The notes under the pieces are model-generated. The model made no database searches and was not told where the DNA came from. It worked only from the letters and a program-made list of their open reading frames with translations. A program made the translations under genes and the position numbers. This document shows, piece after piece, positions 1 to 5,722 of a stretch of 9,019 bases of DNA (position 1 is its first letter; each line of letters opens with the position of its first letter). Origin of the DNA: WYZ-LMO8 sp964586135 (GTDB lineage Archaea; Thermoproteota; Methanomethylicia; Nezhaarchaeales; WYZ-LMO8); assembly GCA_964586135.1 (NCBI GenBank), contig CAZPGS010000032.1, positions 1 to 9,019 on the forward strand. Direction: 5' to 3'.

Positions 1-55
1 CAATGATGTCCCATTGCATGCCTGAGGAGTGATGTGTGACTCCAATGCTGAGCCC
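1..55 (+). ncRNA. Archaeal C/D box guide sRNA
   Basis: Seen: the boxes fall in the archaeal order and spacing. C box ATGATGT at 3-9, a 12-nt guide at 10-21, D' box CTGA at 22-25, a 3-nt spacer, C' box GTGATGT at 29-35, a second 12-nt guide at 36-47, and D box CTGA at 48-51. Archaeal C/D sRNAs characteristically have two 12-nt spacers and a 3-5 nt D'-C' gap, so the double match is strong. Both C boxes end in T instead of the consensus A. Such RNAs bind L7Ae, Nop5 and fibrillarin and direct 2'-O-methylation of rRNA or tRNA opposite the fifth guide base upstream of D or D'; here both predicted target bases are G. I did not identify the targets. The 5' end and promoter lie outside the window, and no clear terminal stem is visible. 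Confidence 0.78.
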
Positions 56-105
56 GCGACCTTCAGACCTCGGGATGCCCTCGGCCCTAGCGCTGTTTGA
101 GGGCT

Positions 106-666
106 CTAGAAGTAGCGCTGTTCTCTGCCATATTTGCTGAGGCGCCGTTCACAACCTTTCTCGTACAGCACTTCGAGGCTCAGCACGCTGTAGCACTTGC
201 CTATTTCCTTGAGCCTGTGGGCGTCGGAGTTCCTCAACGGCAGCAAGTTGAACTTCAGCGCGAGCTGCATTGCGAGGTCCTCGTCCATCCCCTTGTGCAA
301 GTAGTTCCTGACCTCGATCCCCTGGCACGTTAACAATATCTCCGGGCGCTCATCATAGGGGTGGACTTGAAACCTAAAGACCCTATCGCCCAAGTAGAGC
401 TCCACGACCTGCCTGTGGGTCGCCGGCCCTATGCCGCTCACCTCGAACTCGACACCTGGTATTATTATCACCTCGGGGAAGTACTCCTTCGCTATCTCCG
501 CGGCTTCGAACCCGTAGGAGCGCTCCTCGTGCTCCGTTATCGCTATCCCGTCGAGCCCAGCCATCTTGACCTGCCTCACTATTTTGGCGACGGTGTCTAT
601 GCTGGGGCTCGGGAACCCCAGCGCCTCGAAGGGATGGGTGTGGAGGTCGAGCTTGAGGTACCTCAT
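106..666 (-). CDS. Small PHP-domain metal-dependent phosphoesterase
   Basis: A 186-residue protein consisting of one PHP domain. Visible metal-binding motifs in order: H9-T-H11 in the opening DLHTH, D39-G followed by T44-E-H46 (usually TDH), PGVE with E73, H102-P, and D148-A-H150. These are the usual ligands of a di- or trinuclear metal centre that hydrolyses phosphoesters, as in stand-alone PHP phosphatases and the DNA polymerase PHP domain. The substrate cannot be read from the sequence. It is the last gene of a leftward operon, 41 bp after the DUF2099 stop. The start is ATG at 666, with only a weak GGGG-containing Shine-Dalgarno match just upstream. The length is at the short end for the family, but all the metal motifs are present, so I read it as complete. 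RNase P subunit p30 is a related fold, but the cytosolic PHP phosphoesterase motifs fit better. Confidence 0.86.
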   Translation of the reverse strand: MRYLKLDLHTHPFEALGFPSPSIDTVAKIVRQVKMAGLDGIAITEHEERSYGFEAAEIAKEYFPEVIIIPGVEFEVSGIGPATHRQVVELYLGDRVFRFQVHPYDERPEILLTCQGIEVRNYLHKGMDEDLAMQLALKFNLLPLRNSDAHRLKEIGKCYSVLSLEVLYEKGCERRLSKYGREQRYF

Positions 667-707
667 AACCCCATGCCATCGAGCCTAAGCTATTCGCCCG
701 ACCCAGC

Positions 708-1556
708 TCATCCGGGTAGCCTCTCCAGCACCAAGTAGGGGAGCTTTGCCCTGAAGACGACGAAGGGCTCCCTTATCTTCATCAAGTGAGTGAGCACGGC
801 TCTCTTGCCCTTGTCGGTCAGGGCGAAAACCGGTATCGCGACTCCGAGCTGGAACACGGCCCTAGGGGCCACCCTCTCCCTAACGACCTTGGAGTTGCAG
901 GCCCACACCAAGTCCGAGAGCAAGAGGTTTTGAACGTCCTCCGGCTCGCTCCTGGTCGTGCACACGGCGAAGACCGTGACGTCGACCTTGAGCCTCTCCT
1001 CCAGTTCTCTTATTCTCGGTATCTCCCAGCTCCTGAACCCAGCCACGGTCACCGCAATCCTCCTGTACCCCATCTTAGCCGCAAGCTCCACGCCCCTCAC
1101 TTGGTCAATCGCGGCAGTCCTCTCGTCGAGGACGGCGCCGCCGCTGTCCTTCAGCTTCTTGATTATCCCCGGGACAGGCGTCGTCTCGACTATCCCCGAG
1201 AGGAAGGCCCCTACCATCTGGACGAGCTCTGGATTGGACGTCAAGACTGTCCCCGCCCCTTCGCACACCGTGACGGCGCAGTCGAAGACACCTTCCTCGA
1301 GGCACGACATGATCATCTCCGAGGCGCCGTAGGGCACTCGGGGCTCGACGGCGAACACCCTCTCCTCAGAGGCGAAGCCCAGCTTCTCTATCTTCATCTC
1401 CATCTTTCTCTTCACGACGTCTCTGTCTATCTCCTCATAGCCGTAGGCCATAGTCTGCAAGGGACAGCGCTTGGTCAGGGGCTCGTCGAGAACCCTCACT
1501 TCCGAGTTCACTATCTCTACCCTAGCGCCGCAACACATCACCACGTGCCTTGACAT
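708..1556 (-). CDS. DUF2099 family protein (methanogenesis marker 8 family)
   Basis: A 282-residue soluble protein that I recognise as DUF2099, the family also defined as methanogenesis marker protein 8. Family landmarks seen: R30-C31-P32 near the N-terminus, the G77-A-S-E block, C98-E-G-A-G-T followed by NPELVQ (to 113), an 'AIDQV.G...A...GY..IAVTVAG' stretch near 150-170, and the late 'QLGVAIPVFALT.KGK' block. The biochemical role is not established to my knowledge. The marker was named for its distribution in methanogens, and I believe some non-methanogens also carry it, so it does not by itself prove methanogenesis. Start ATG at 1556 is supported by a strong Shine-Dalgarno GGGAGG (1568-1563, minus strand) 6 nt upstream. 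It is the middle gene of the operon, 30 bp after the zinc ribbon gene and 41 bp before the PHP gene. Conserved Cys31, 85, 93 and 98 could bind metal or Fe-S (inference). Confidence 0.9.
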   Translation of the reverse strand: MSRHVVMCCGARVEIVNSEVRVLDEPLTKRCPLQTMAYGYEEIDRDVVKRKMEMKIEKLGFASEERVFAVEPRVPYGASEMIMSCLEEGVFDCAVTVCEGAGTVLTSNPELVQMVGAFLSGIVETTPVPGIIKKLKDSGGAVLDERTAAIDQVRGVELAAKMGYRRIAVTVAGFRSWEIPRIRELEERLKVDVTVFAVCTTRSEPEDVQNLLLSDLVWACNSKVVRERVAPRAVFQLGVAIPVFALTDKGKRAVLTHLMKIREPFVVFRAKLPYLVLERLPG

Positions 1557-1562
1557 ACAGCG

Positions 1563-1568
1563 CCTCCC
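1563..1568 (-). promoter_or_regulatory. Shine-Dalgarno site for the DUF2099 gene
   Basis: Minus-strand GGGAGG lies 6 nt upstream of ATG 1556, inside the 30-bp gap after the zinc ribbon gene. It fixes the DUF2099 start and shows independent ribosome loading within the operon. Confidence 0.7.
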
Positions 1569-1586
1569 GAGCTGACGGCCGCCGCC

Positions 1587-1805
1587 TCAGGACTGCGTAT
1601 GAAGCCTCCCCAACTTGAACTTCTTAGCTATGTGCGTGGCCTCGTCTATGTCATCGGTAGCCCCTATGAACTTGGCCTTCGAGACCGCGTTTCTAGAGCC
1701 GCACTTAAAGCACAAGAACGACCTCGCGGGCATTCTCACCACTCGCGGCTCTCCACACTTGTGGCACAGGGCCACTGCGTAGCGCTTCATCGACGCTGGT
1801 ATCAT
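1587..1805 (-). CDS. DUF1922-like zinc-ribbon protein
   Basis: A 72-residue protein with one zinc ribbon: C14-x2-C17 and C32-x2-C35 separated by a short beta hairpin, followed by a basic 'SKAKFIGATDD' strand and a C-terminal helix (DIDEATHIAKKFK). The order and length resemble the DUF1922 family of small archaeal zinc ribbons; the function is unknown, and nucleic-acid or protein binding is the usual inference for such ribbons. ATG at 1805 is chosen because a strong Shine-Dalgarno GAGGTGG (1818-1812, minus strand) sits 6 nt upstream; Met6 is an alternative with no such signal. It is the first gene of the leftward operon, with a TATA box about 46 bp upstream. It could equally be a general RNA- or ribosome-associated protein unrelated to its operon partners. 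Confidence 0.82.
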   Translation of the reverse strand: MIPASMKRYAVALCHKCGEPRVVRMPARSFLCFKCGSRNAVSKAKFIGATDDIDEATHIAKKFKLGRLHTQS

Positions 1806-1811
1806 GCCGGT

Positions 1812-1818
1812 CCACCTC
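1812..1818 (-). promoter_or_regulatory. Shine-Dalgarno site for the zinc-ribbon gene
   Basis: Minus-strand GAGGTGG lies 6 nt before ATG 1805. It decides this start over the internal Met6 codon and implies a short leader rather than a leaderless transcript. Confidence 0.7.
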
Positions 1819-1845
1819 GAGTTTCATGGAGAGGTCGCTGGGCTA

Positions 1846-1857
1846 CCTATATAACGC
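1846..1857 (-). promoter_or_regulatory. TATA box of the zinc ribbon-DUF2099-PHP operon
   Basis: On the minus strand the sequence reads GCGTTATATAGG, preceded by a purine-rich GTGAAA that could serve as BRE. Archaeal transcription starting about 25 bp downstream would begin near 1826, giving a leader of about 20 nt that contains the GAGGTGG ribosome site. The core is nearly symmetric, so it may also fire rightward toward endonuclease III, but the upstream element favours the leftward direction. Confidence 0.68.
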
Positions 1858-1966
1858 TTTCACAAACCTCGATAGACTCGGGGCGCGCTCCTCTGAGGGA
1901 GCCGCCGGGGACAGGGTCACTCTCAATAGCTGGACCTCGGCAAGAGTGGGTTGGGGGGTTGTCGAG

Positions 1967-2644
1967 GTGTCGCCGAGGACCCTCGACCTGAGGACCGAGC
2001 TACTCAACGTCGCAAGGCTCTCCTACGAAGGCGTGAGGTTCATATTGAGGAGGTTCGAGGCCTTGAGCCCCTTTGAGCTACTGATAAGCACGATAGTTTC
2101 TCAGAACACGAATTGGAAGAACGTCGAGAGGGCCATGAAGAACATGAGGGAGAGGGGGCTCGTGACTATCGACGGCGTCCTGAGGGCCGACGTGTCGGAG
2201 CTCGAAGACGCTCTGAGAGTTGCCGGGCTCTACAGGGTCAAGGCTCAGAGGATAAAGGAGATAGCCGAGAGGTTGAGGTCGTGGGGCACAAGCTTGGAGG
2301 AGGTCCTCTCCATGCCCTTCGGCGACGCTAGGGCAAAGCTCATGGAGCTCCCCGCGGTGGGCCCCAAGACGGCCGATGTAATGCTCGCCTTCAAGTCCGG
2401 AGCCCCGGTCGTCCCCGTGGACACCCACATAGAGAGAGTGGCCAAGAGGCTTGGACTTGTTGACGAGAAGGCCGACTACGAGGGAGTGAGGCTTGCGCTC
2501 GAGTCCTTCGTACCGCCTCACGAGAGGGCTCTCTTCCACTTGGCCTTGATAAAATTTGGTAGAGAAGTGTGTAGGGCTAAGAACCCGTCGTGCTTCGAGT
2601 GCCCCTTCAACGCCTCGTGCAGATCGAGTAACGTCAGACCCTAG
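1967..2644 (+). CDS. nth: Endonuclease III (DNA glycosylase/AP lyase)
   Basis: Base-excision repair enzyme that removes oxidised pyrimidines and nicks at abasic sites. Using the GTG start at 1967 it is 225 residues, the normal family size. The helix-hairpin-helix LPAVGPKTADVML (nt 2348-2386) carries the catalytic lysine (codon at 2366), and VDTH carries the catalytic aspartate (codon at 2420), so this is the bifunctional Nth type, not the Tyr- or Ser-containing MutY/Mig relatives. The C-terminal C-x6-C-x2-C-x5-C binds the 4Fe-4S cluster. The reading frame is open back to ATG 1826, but those extra residues are low complexity, unlike the family, and cover the divergent promoter. GTG 1967 has a weak G-rich ribosome site; GTG 1946 is the alternative. 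The 3' end overlaps the convergent HMG-CoA reductase gene by 11 bp. Confidence 0.94.
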   Translation: MSPRTLDLRTELLNVARLSYEGVRFILRRFEALSPFELLISTIVSQNTNWKNVERAMKNMRERGLVTIDGVLRADVSELEDALRVAGLYRVKAQRIKEIAERLRSWGTSLEEVLSMPFGDARAKLMELPAVGPKTADVMLAFKSGAPVVPVDTHIERVAKRLGLVDEKADYEGVRLALESFVPPHERALFHLALIKFGREVCRAKNPSCFECPFNASCRSSNVRP

Positions 2645-3875
2645 CAGCCCTCCCGAGCCGAGCGTGGGCTTGGGCTAGGTGGCCTGCCGCCAATGCTGAG
2701 AGCAGTGAGAGCTCGCCTGCTAGGCAGGCCGCCGCCACTATTTCGGCGAACTTCTTGGCGTTCGAGCCCGGCGGGTTCCCCGGCCCTGCGCAACCCATTA
2801 TAGCCAAGGCCTCTCTCTGCGTCGGCAGCCCGGTGCCGCCTCCCACAGTCCCTACCTCAAGCGAAGGGATGGTCACCGAGACGTACAGGTCGCCCTCAGA
2901 CGTCACCTCGGCGGTCGTTATGGCCATCGAGGACTCGACGACTTGAGCGCAGTCCTGCCCCGTCGCTATGAATATGGCGGCGACTATGTTCGCGACGTGG
3001 GCGTTCAGGCCGTAGGCGTGCGCGAGGCCGCTCCCCAGCAGGTTCTTCCTCATGCACACGTCGGCCGCGTCCTCTGGCGTGGTCTTCAGCTTCTCCATCA
3101 CCACCTCCCTCTTTATGAGGGCTTCCGCTACGACGGTCTTGCCCCTTCCGAGGAGCCAGTTGATCGCGCTGGGCTTCTTGTCGACGCAGAGGTTCCCGCT
3201 CAGGCTGACCATCCTCGCGAACTTCAGGTTCTCCTCTATGAACCTCCCGGTCCTGTCAGAGGCCAATGTGACTCCGTTCATGCCCATCGCGTCGAAGGTG
3301 TTAGCCGTGAAGCGGAGCCACACGTTCCTTCCGACGATCCACGGCTGCACGTCTACCAGCTTCACGTAGGGGTCCACGCTGTTGAACACCTCCTCTATCT
3401 CCTTCCTGTGCTCCCTGACCCACTGGACTAGCTTGTAGGCGTGCTCAATGCTCGGCGTTATGAAGAGGGGCGCCCTGGCCATGTAGTCCCTTAATATCTT
3501 CGCCCTCGCCCCGCCGGACTCCGTTATCGCTGAGCACCCCCTGTTGACGCTCGCCACCAAGGCCCCCTCGGTCGTGCACAGAGGTATGTAGTGCTCCCCG
3601 TCCGCGTAGTCCCCCTTGACCCTGAGGGGACCAGCTATGCCCATGGGTATCTGGCCGACGCCTATGGGGCTCTCTATGTTGCGCTTAGCCGTCACGTTGA
3701 GGTCCATGGAGTAGTAGCCTATGTTCTTGAGCTGGACGCCCAAGGCCTTCTCCAAGAAGAGCCTCCTTATCTCGGCGGCCTTGTTGACGTCGCCTACGAG
3801 GCCCTCGACCTCGTAGAGCTTGACCTCTCTTTTCAGTAGTTTGTCTAAGACTTCGTTATGGTCCAAAAACTCCAC
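2634..3875 (-). CDS. hmgA: 3-hydroxy-3-methylglutaryl-CoA reductase, class I
   Basis: Reduces HMG-CoA to mevalonate with NADPH, the committed step toward archaeal isoprenoid ether lipids. The 413-residue catalytic domain lacks the eukaryotic membrane region, as in other archaea. Seen: CTTEGALVASVNRG with catalytic Glu103, the nicotinamide-binding DAMGMN (195-200), DKKPSAIN (232-239) with the catalytic lysine, GQD with Asp308, the GTVGGGTGLPTQ loop, and a C-terminal H404 in LAQAHARLGR. This is the class I pattern. The annotated GTG at 3875 sits inside a GAGGTG ribosome site (3878-3873); a TTG at 3866 lies 6 nt after that site and may be the real start, shortening the protein by three residues. 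It follows the HTH gene by 73 bp and converges on nth, overlapping it by 11 bp. Confidence 0.97.
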   Translation of the reverse strand: MEFLDHNEVLDKLLKREVKLYEVEGLVGDVNKAAEIRRLFLEKALGVQLKNIGYYSMDLNVTAKRNIESPIGVGQIPMGIAGPLRVKGDYADGEHYIPLCTTEGALVASVNRGCSAITESGGARAKILRDYMARAPLFITPSIEHAYKLVQWVREHRKEIEEVFNSVDPYVKLVDVQPWIVGRNVWLRFTANTFDAMGMNGVTLASDRTGRFIEENLKFARMVSLSGNLCVDKKPSAINWLLGRGKTVVAEALIKREVVMEKLKTTPEDAADVCMRKNLLGSGLAHAYGLNAHVANIVAAIFIATGQDCAQVVESSMAITTAEVTSEGDLYVSVTIPSLEVGTVGGGTGLPTQREALAIMGCAGPGNPPGSNAKKFAEIVAAACLAGELSLLSALAAGHLAQAHARLGRAARV

Positions 3876-3880
3876 CTCTG

Positions 3881-3890
3881 TTGTTTTAAG
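3881..3890 (-). promoter_or_regulatory. Possible TATA box of the HMG-CoA reductase gene
   Basis: Minus-strand CTTAAAACAA is the only AT-rich element in the 73-bp gap. It lies so close to the gene that transcription would start near 3862, at about the TTG 3866 start, implying a near-leaderless message if it is used. The alternative is read-through from the HTH gene. Confidence 0.35.
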
Positions 3891-3948
3891 CTAACGTGAG
3901 GAGGCTAAATTCCTTCCTGCCCCGATTACGCACAAGGCCTACTTAGCT

Positions 3949-4521
3949 TCAAGAGCCCTGGGATATCCTTTGGGCTGCGATTCTAACGGCTCGCTCTATG
4001 TCCTCGTCGCATATGTCGAGCGTCACTATCGGGAGCGAGACCAGGTCCTTTATTAAGTGAGCGACTATCGGGGCGCATATTATGGCGGTTGCGCCATCGC
4101 TTTGGGCCCTCAGCGAGGCCTTGATGGCCTCATCGAGTGTCGAGACGCCATACCCCCTAACCTCTACGACTTGGTCTTGGAGTTTTAGAGCCGGGTAGCG
4201 CAACTTACTCAGCGTGGTCACGGCGGCTATTACGGCCACAAAAGGCTTCGCGGGCTTCCCCTCCATCATCTCCATAGCTTTCAATATCTTCCTGAGCGTG
4301 GATAGAGTTATGCCGCCCCTCCCACTCAAGACCTTCTTTATCGTGCTGAGCGGTATGCCGGACAACTTGGAGAACTTGCCCGCGCTCACGCCCAAGCTGT
4401 CTAAAGTCTTCTTCAACTCCTTAGCCAACTCCTCGTCAGACTTTAAAGAGGCGACCAAGAGGCTTAAGCACCTAGGGCTCAACTCGCGCAATGAGGCTCT
4501 CGCCGTGAAGCCCCACCCCAC
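3949..4521 (-). CDS. HTH transcriptional regulator with PrpR-N-like sensor domain
   Basis: A 190-residue two-domain protein. Residues about 30-82 form a helix-turn-helix (LAKELKKTLDSLGVSAGKF, then GIPLSTIKKVLSGRGG, then a third helix), resembling Xre/lambda-repressor-type folds. Residues about 95-186 have the alternating strand-helix pattern and the closing 'LPIVTLDICDEDIERAVRIAA' look of the PrpR N-terminal receptor domain, which binds small organic acids in bacterial sigma-54 activators; this match is by eye. Similar HTH proteins occur in methanogens as I recall. GTG at 4521 is the only start codon between the upstream stop (4546-4548) and the HTH, apart from TTGs at residues 11 and 14. The first 25 residues are atypical, so one of those later starts is possible. 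The ligand and target genes are unknown; HMG-CoA reductase lies 73 bp downstream and the NifB-like operon upstream. Confidence 0.84.
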   Translation of the reverse strand: MGWGFTARASLRELSPRCLSLLVASLKSDEELAKELKKTLDSLGVSAGKFSKLSGIPLSTIKKVLSGRGGITLSTLRKILKAMEMMEGKPAKPFVAVIAAVTTLSKLRYPALKLQDQVVEVRGYGVSTLDEAIKASLRAQSDGATAIICAPIVAHLIKDLVSLPIVTLDICDEDIERAVRIAAQRISQGS

Positions 4522-4652
4522 TTTTCTCGAGTTGGCGGCTGATTCCTAGCTCTCGAAGCGCGGGGGCGACCCCGTGACAATTCATCACCCCTCAAGCCTG
4601 TCGAAGACGAGCTTGTCGTCCGTGGGGTTCACGGAAGTGAGCGCTTCGCGCC

Positions 4653-4660
4653 TTTAAATA
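4653..4660 (-). promoter_or_regulatory. TATA box, probably for the HTH regulator gene
   Basis: The plus strand reads TTTAAATA and the minus strand TATTTAAA. A purine-rich CAAAGAG precedes it on the minus strand, which suits a BRE and leftward transcription starting near 4630. That would give the HTH gene an unusually long leader of about 110 nt. Rightward use would produce a transcript antisense to the NifB-like gene; no rightward gene is visible there. Confidence 0.55.
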
Positions 4661-4703
4661 CTCTTTGTTCGACGCTTCAATTATGGGCAACAACTCGATA
4701 AGT

Positions 4704-4736
4704 AGTCATAGAAATTCGCGTCGTTAAGTCATAGAA
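4704..4736. repeat. Perfect 10-bp direct repeat, candidate operator
   Basis: AGTCATAGAA occurs at 4704-4713 and again at 4727-4736, with a 23-bp period, close to two helical turns. It lies about 45-80 bp upstream (minus-strand sense) of the TATA element at 4653-4660. The position and spacing suit paired binding of a regulator such as the adjacent HTH protein; this is inference. Confidence 0.5.
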
Positions 4737-4801
4737 CCTCAAACGACCTCTTGAGGTAGTCCATGATATTTGGGGCCTTGGCCAAGCTCACGGCTCGAGG
4801 G

Positions 4802-5722
4802 TCAAGCATGGAGCGTCAGGTAGAGCTCTTGATCCTTGGCCTTCTCCCTCCTCTCAAAGCCCGGTATCCCGTAAGAGTCAGCCCTGCACTGTTTACACAG
4901 CCTGAACTGCGGTATGTACTTCGAGGCCTCCTCTCTCGCTCTCTTCAGCTCTTCGCAAGTCGGCGGTCTGCGGCCCTTGAAGGAGTGAAGCGGTATCAGC
5001 GGGATTATGTTTTGCAGGAAGGCCCCCAGCTCGGCCGCCCTCTTCGCCACCTCTACGACCTCCACCTCGTTCAGGCCGGGTATGAGTACCGTGTTCACCT
5101 TGACGAGGAGGCCTTGATCCGCAGCGGCCTTTAGCCCTCTCAATTGCCTCTCTATCAATATCCTAGAGGCCTCGACGCCCTCTATGACCTTGTCGCCCAA
5201 GATTATGAACTCGTAAATCGCGGAGGCTATTCGGGGATCTAAGGCATTGATGGTTACGGTGACCGCCCTCACCCTTAGGCTCTTGAGCGCGAGCACCTTC
5301 TCCTCGAGCAGGAGGCCGTTCGTCGCGATGCACTTTATGAGCTCTGGGTGCCTCTCGTTCACCAACTCGAAGGTCTCGAAGGTCTCCTCGTTGAATAGGG
5401 GCTCGCCGGGCCCGGCTATGGCCACGACCCTGAGGTTCTTGTCCCTCTTGGCCACTTCGTCGACAAGCCTAGCAGCCTCATCCGGGCTCATCATCTTGCA
5501 CGCGACGCCGGGCCTGTACTCGCGCTTATCTATGCCCCTTTCGCAGTAGCCACACTGAACGTTGCACTTAGGGGCGACTGGCAAGTGCATGCGCGAGAAG
5601 GAGAAGTGGGCTCGAGGGTTGAAGCAGGGGTGGCAGGTCAGCCAGTGAGAGAATTTGCTCCCTTGCCCCTTCTCCTTCAGCTCCTCGACCCTCTTGGCTA
5701 CTCCCTTAACCTCTCCGCTCAT
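4802..5722 (-). CDS. NifB-like radical SAM protein lacking one K-cluster cysteine
   Basis: A 306-residue relative of NifB, the radical SAM enzyme that fuses two 4Fe-4S clusters into the carbide-containing NifB-co precursor of nitrogenase. Seen: HPC with Cys33, RMH46LPVAPK, the radical SAM motif C53-x3-C57-x2-C60, AGPGEPL, KC-IATNGL, ERQL, and a late C-x2-C in LCKQCRAD. These match NifB closely, including the histidine and most cysteines used as K1 and K2 cluster ligands. The exception is position 66: NifB has Cys six residues after the third radical SAM cysteine, and here it is Lys. There is no NifX-type C-terminal domain. Its ATG overlaps the transglutaminase stop by 17 bp, so the two are translationally coupled. 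It may be a true NifB variant or a paralogue for another cofactor; no nitrogenase gene is in the window. Confidence 0.9.
   Translation of the reverse strand: MSGEVKGVAKRVEELKEKGQGSKFSHWLTCHPCFNPRAHFSFSRMHLPVAPKCNVQCGYCERGIDKREYRPGVACKMMSPDEAARLVDEVAKRDKNLRVVAIAGPGEPLFNEETFETFELVNERHPELIKCIATNGLLLEEKVLALKSLRVRAVTVTINALDPRIASAIYEFIILGDKVIEGVEASRILIERQLRGLKAAADQGLLVKVNTVLIPGLNEVEVVEVAKRAAELGAFLQNIIPLIPLHSFKGRRPPTCEELKRAREEASKYIPQFRLCKQCRADSYGIPGFERREKAKDQELYLTLHA

Larger units (their letters stand above)
4522..4801. other. Intergenic regulatory region with repeats and hairpins
   Basis: 280 bp between the NifB-like gene stop and the HTH gene start, with no convincing gene. It holds a TATA element at 4653-4660, a perfect 10-bp direct repeat (4704-4713 and 4727-4736), and several inverted repeats: a CGGGG/CCCCG stem closing a GCGA (GNRA-type) loop at 4561-4574, CGACGC/GCGTCG (4670-4675 with 4718-4723), GTCGTT/AACGAC (4720-4725 with 4742-4747), and CCTCAA/TTGAGG (4737-4742 with 4751-4756). 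The last three are mutually competing. It probably contains the 3' end of the NifB-like transcript and the control region of the HTH gene. Confidence 0.6.

Noticed and set aside
786..1553. Long plus-strand open frame opposite the DUF2099 gene
   Set aside because: It is a GC-driven shadow frame; the minus-strand product has clear family motifs and a strong ribosome site.
1826..1966. N-terminal extension of endonuclease III from ATG 1826
   Set aside because: The extra residues do not resemble the family, the protein is of normal length from GTG 1967, and the segment overlaps the TATA box of the divergent operon.
2690..2700. CCAATGCTGAG, an 11-nt match to the D-box end of the sRNA at 42-52
   Set aside because: No C or C' box lies at the right distance, and the bases are inside the HMG-CoA reductase coding sequence, so it is taken as chance.
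4582..4588. Minus-strand GTGATGA, a perfect C-box consensus
   Set aside because: No CTGA occurs at a suitable distance on either side, so there is no C/D sRNA here.
5475..5500. Minus-strand ATGATGA followed 12 nt later by CTGC, resembling a C box and D' box
   Set aside because: The second box is CTGC, not CTGA, there is no C'/D pair, and the bases encode a conserved stretch of the NifB-like protein.
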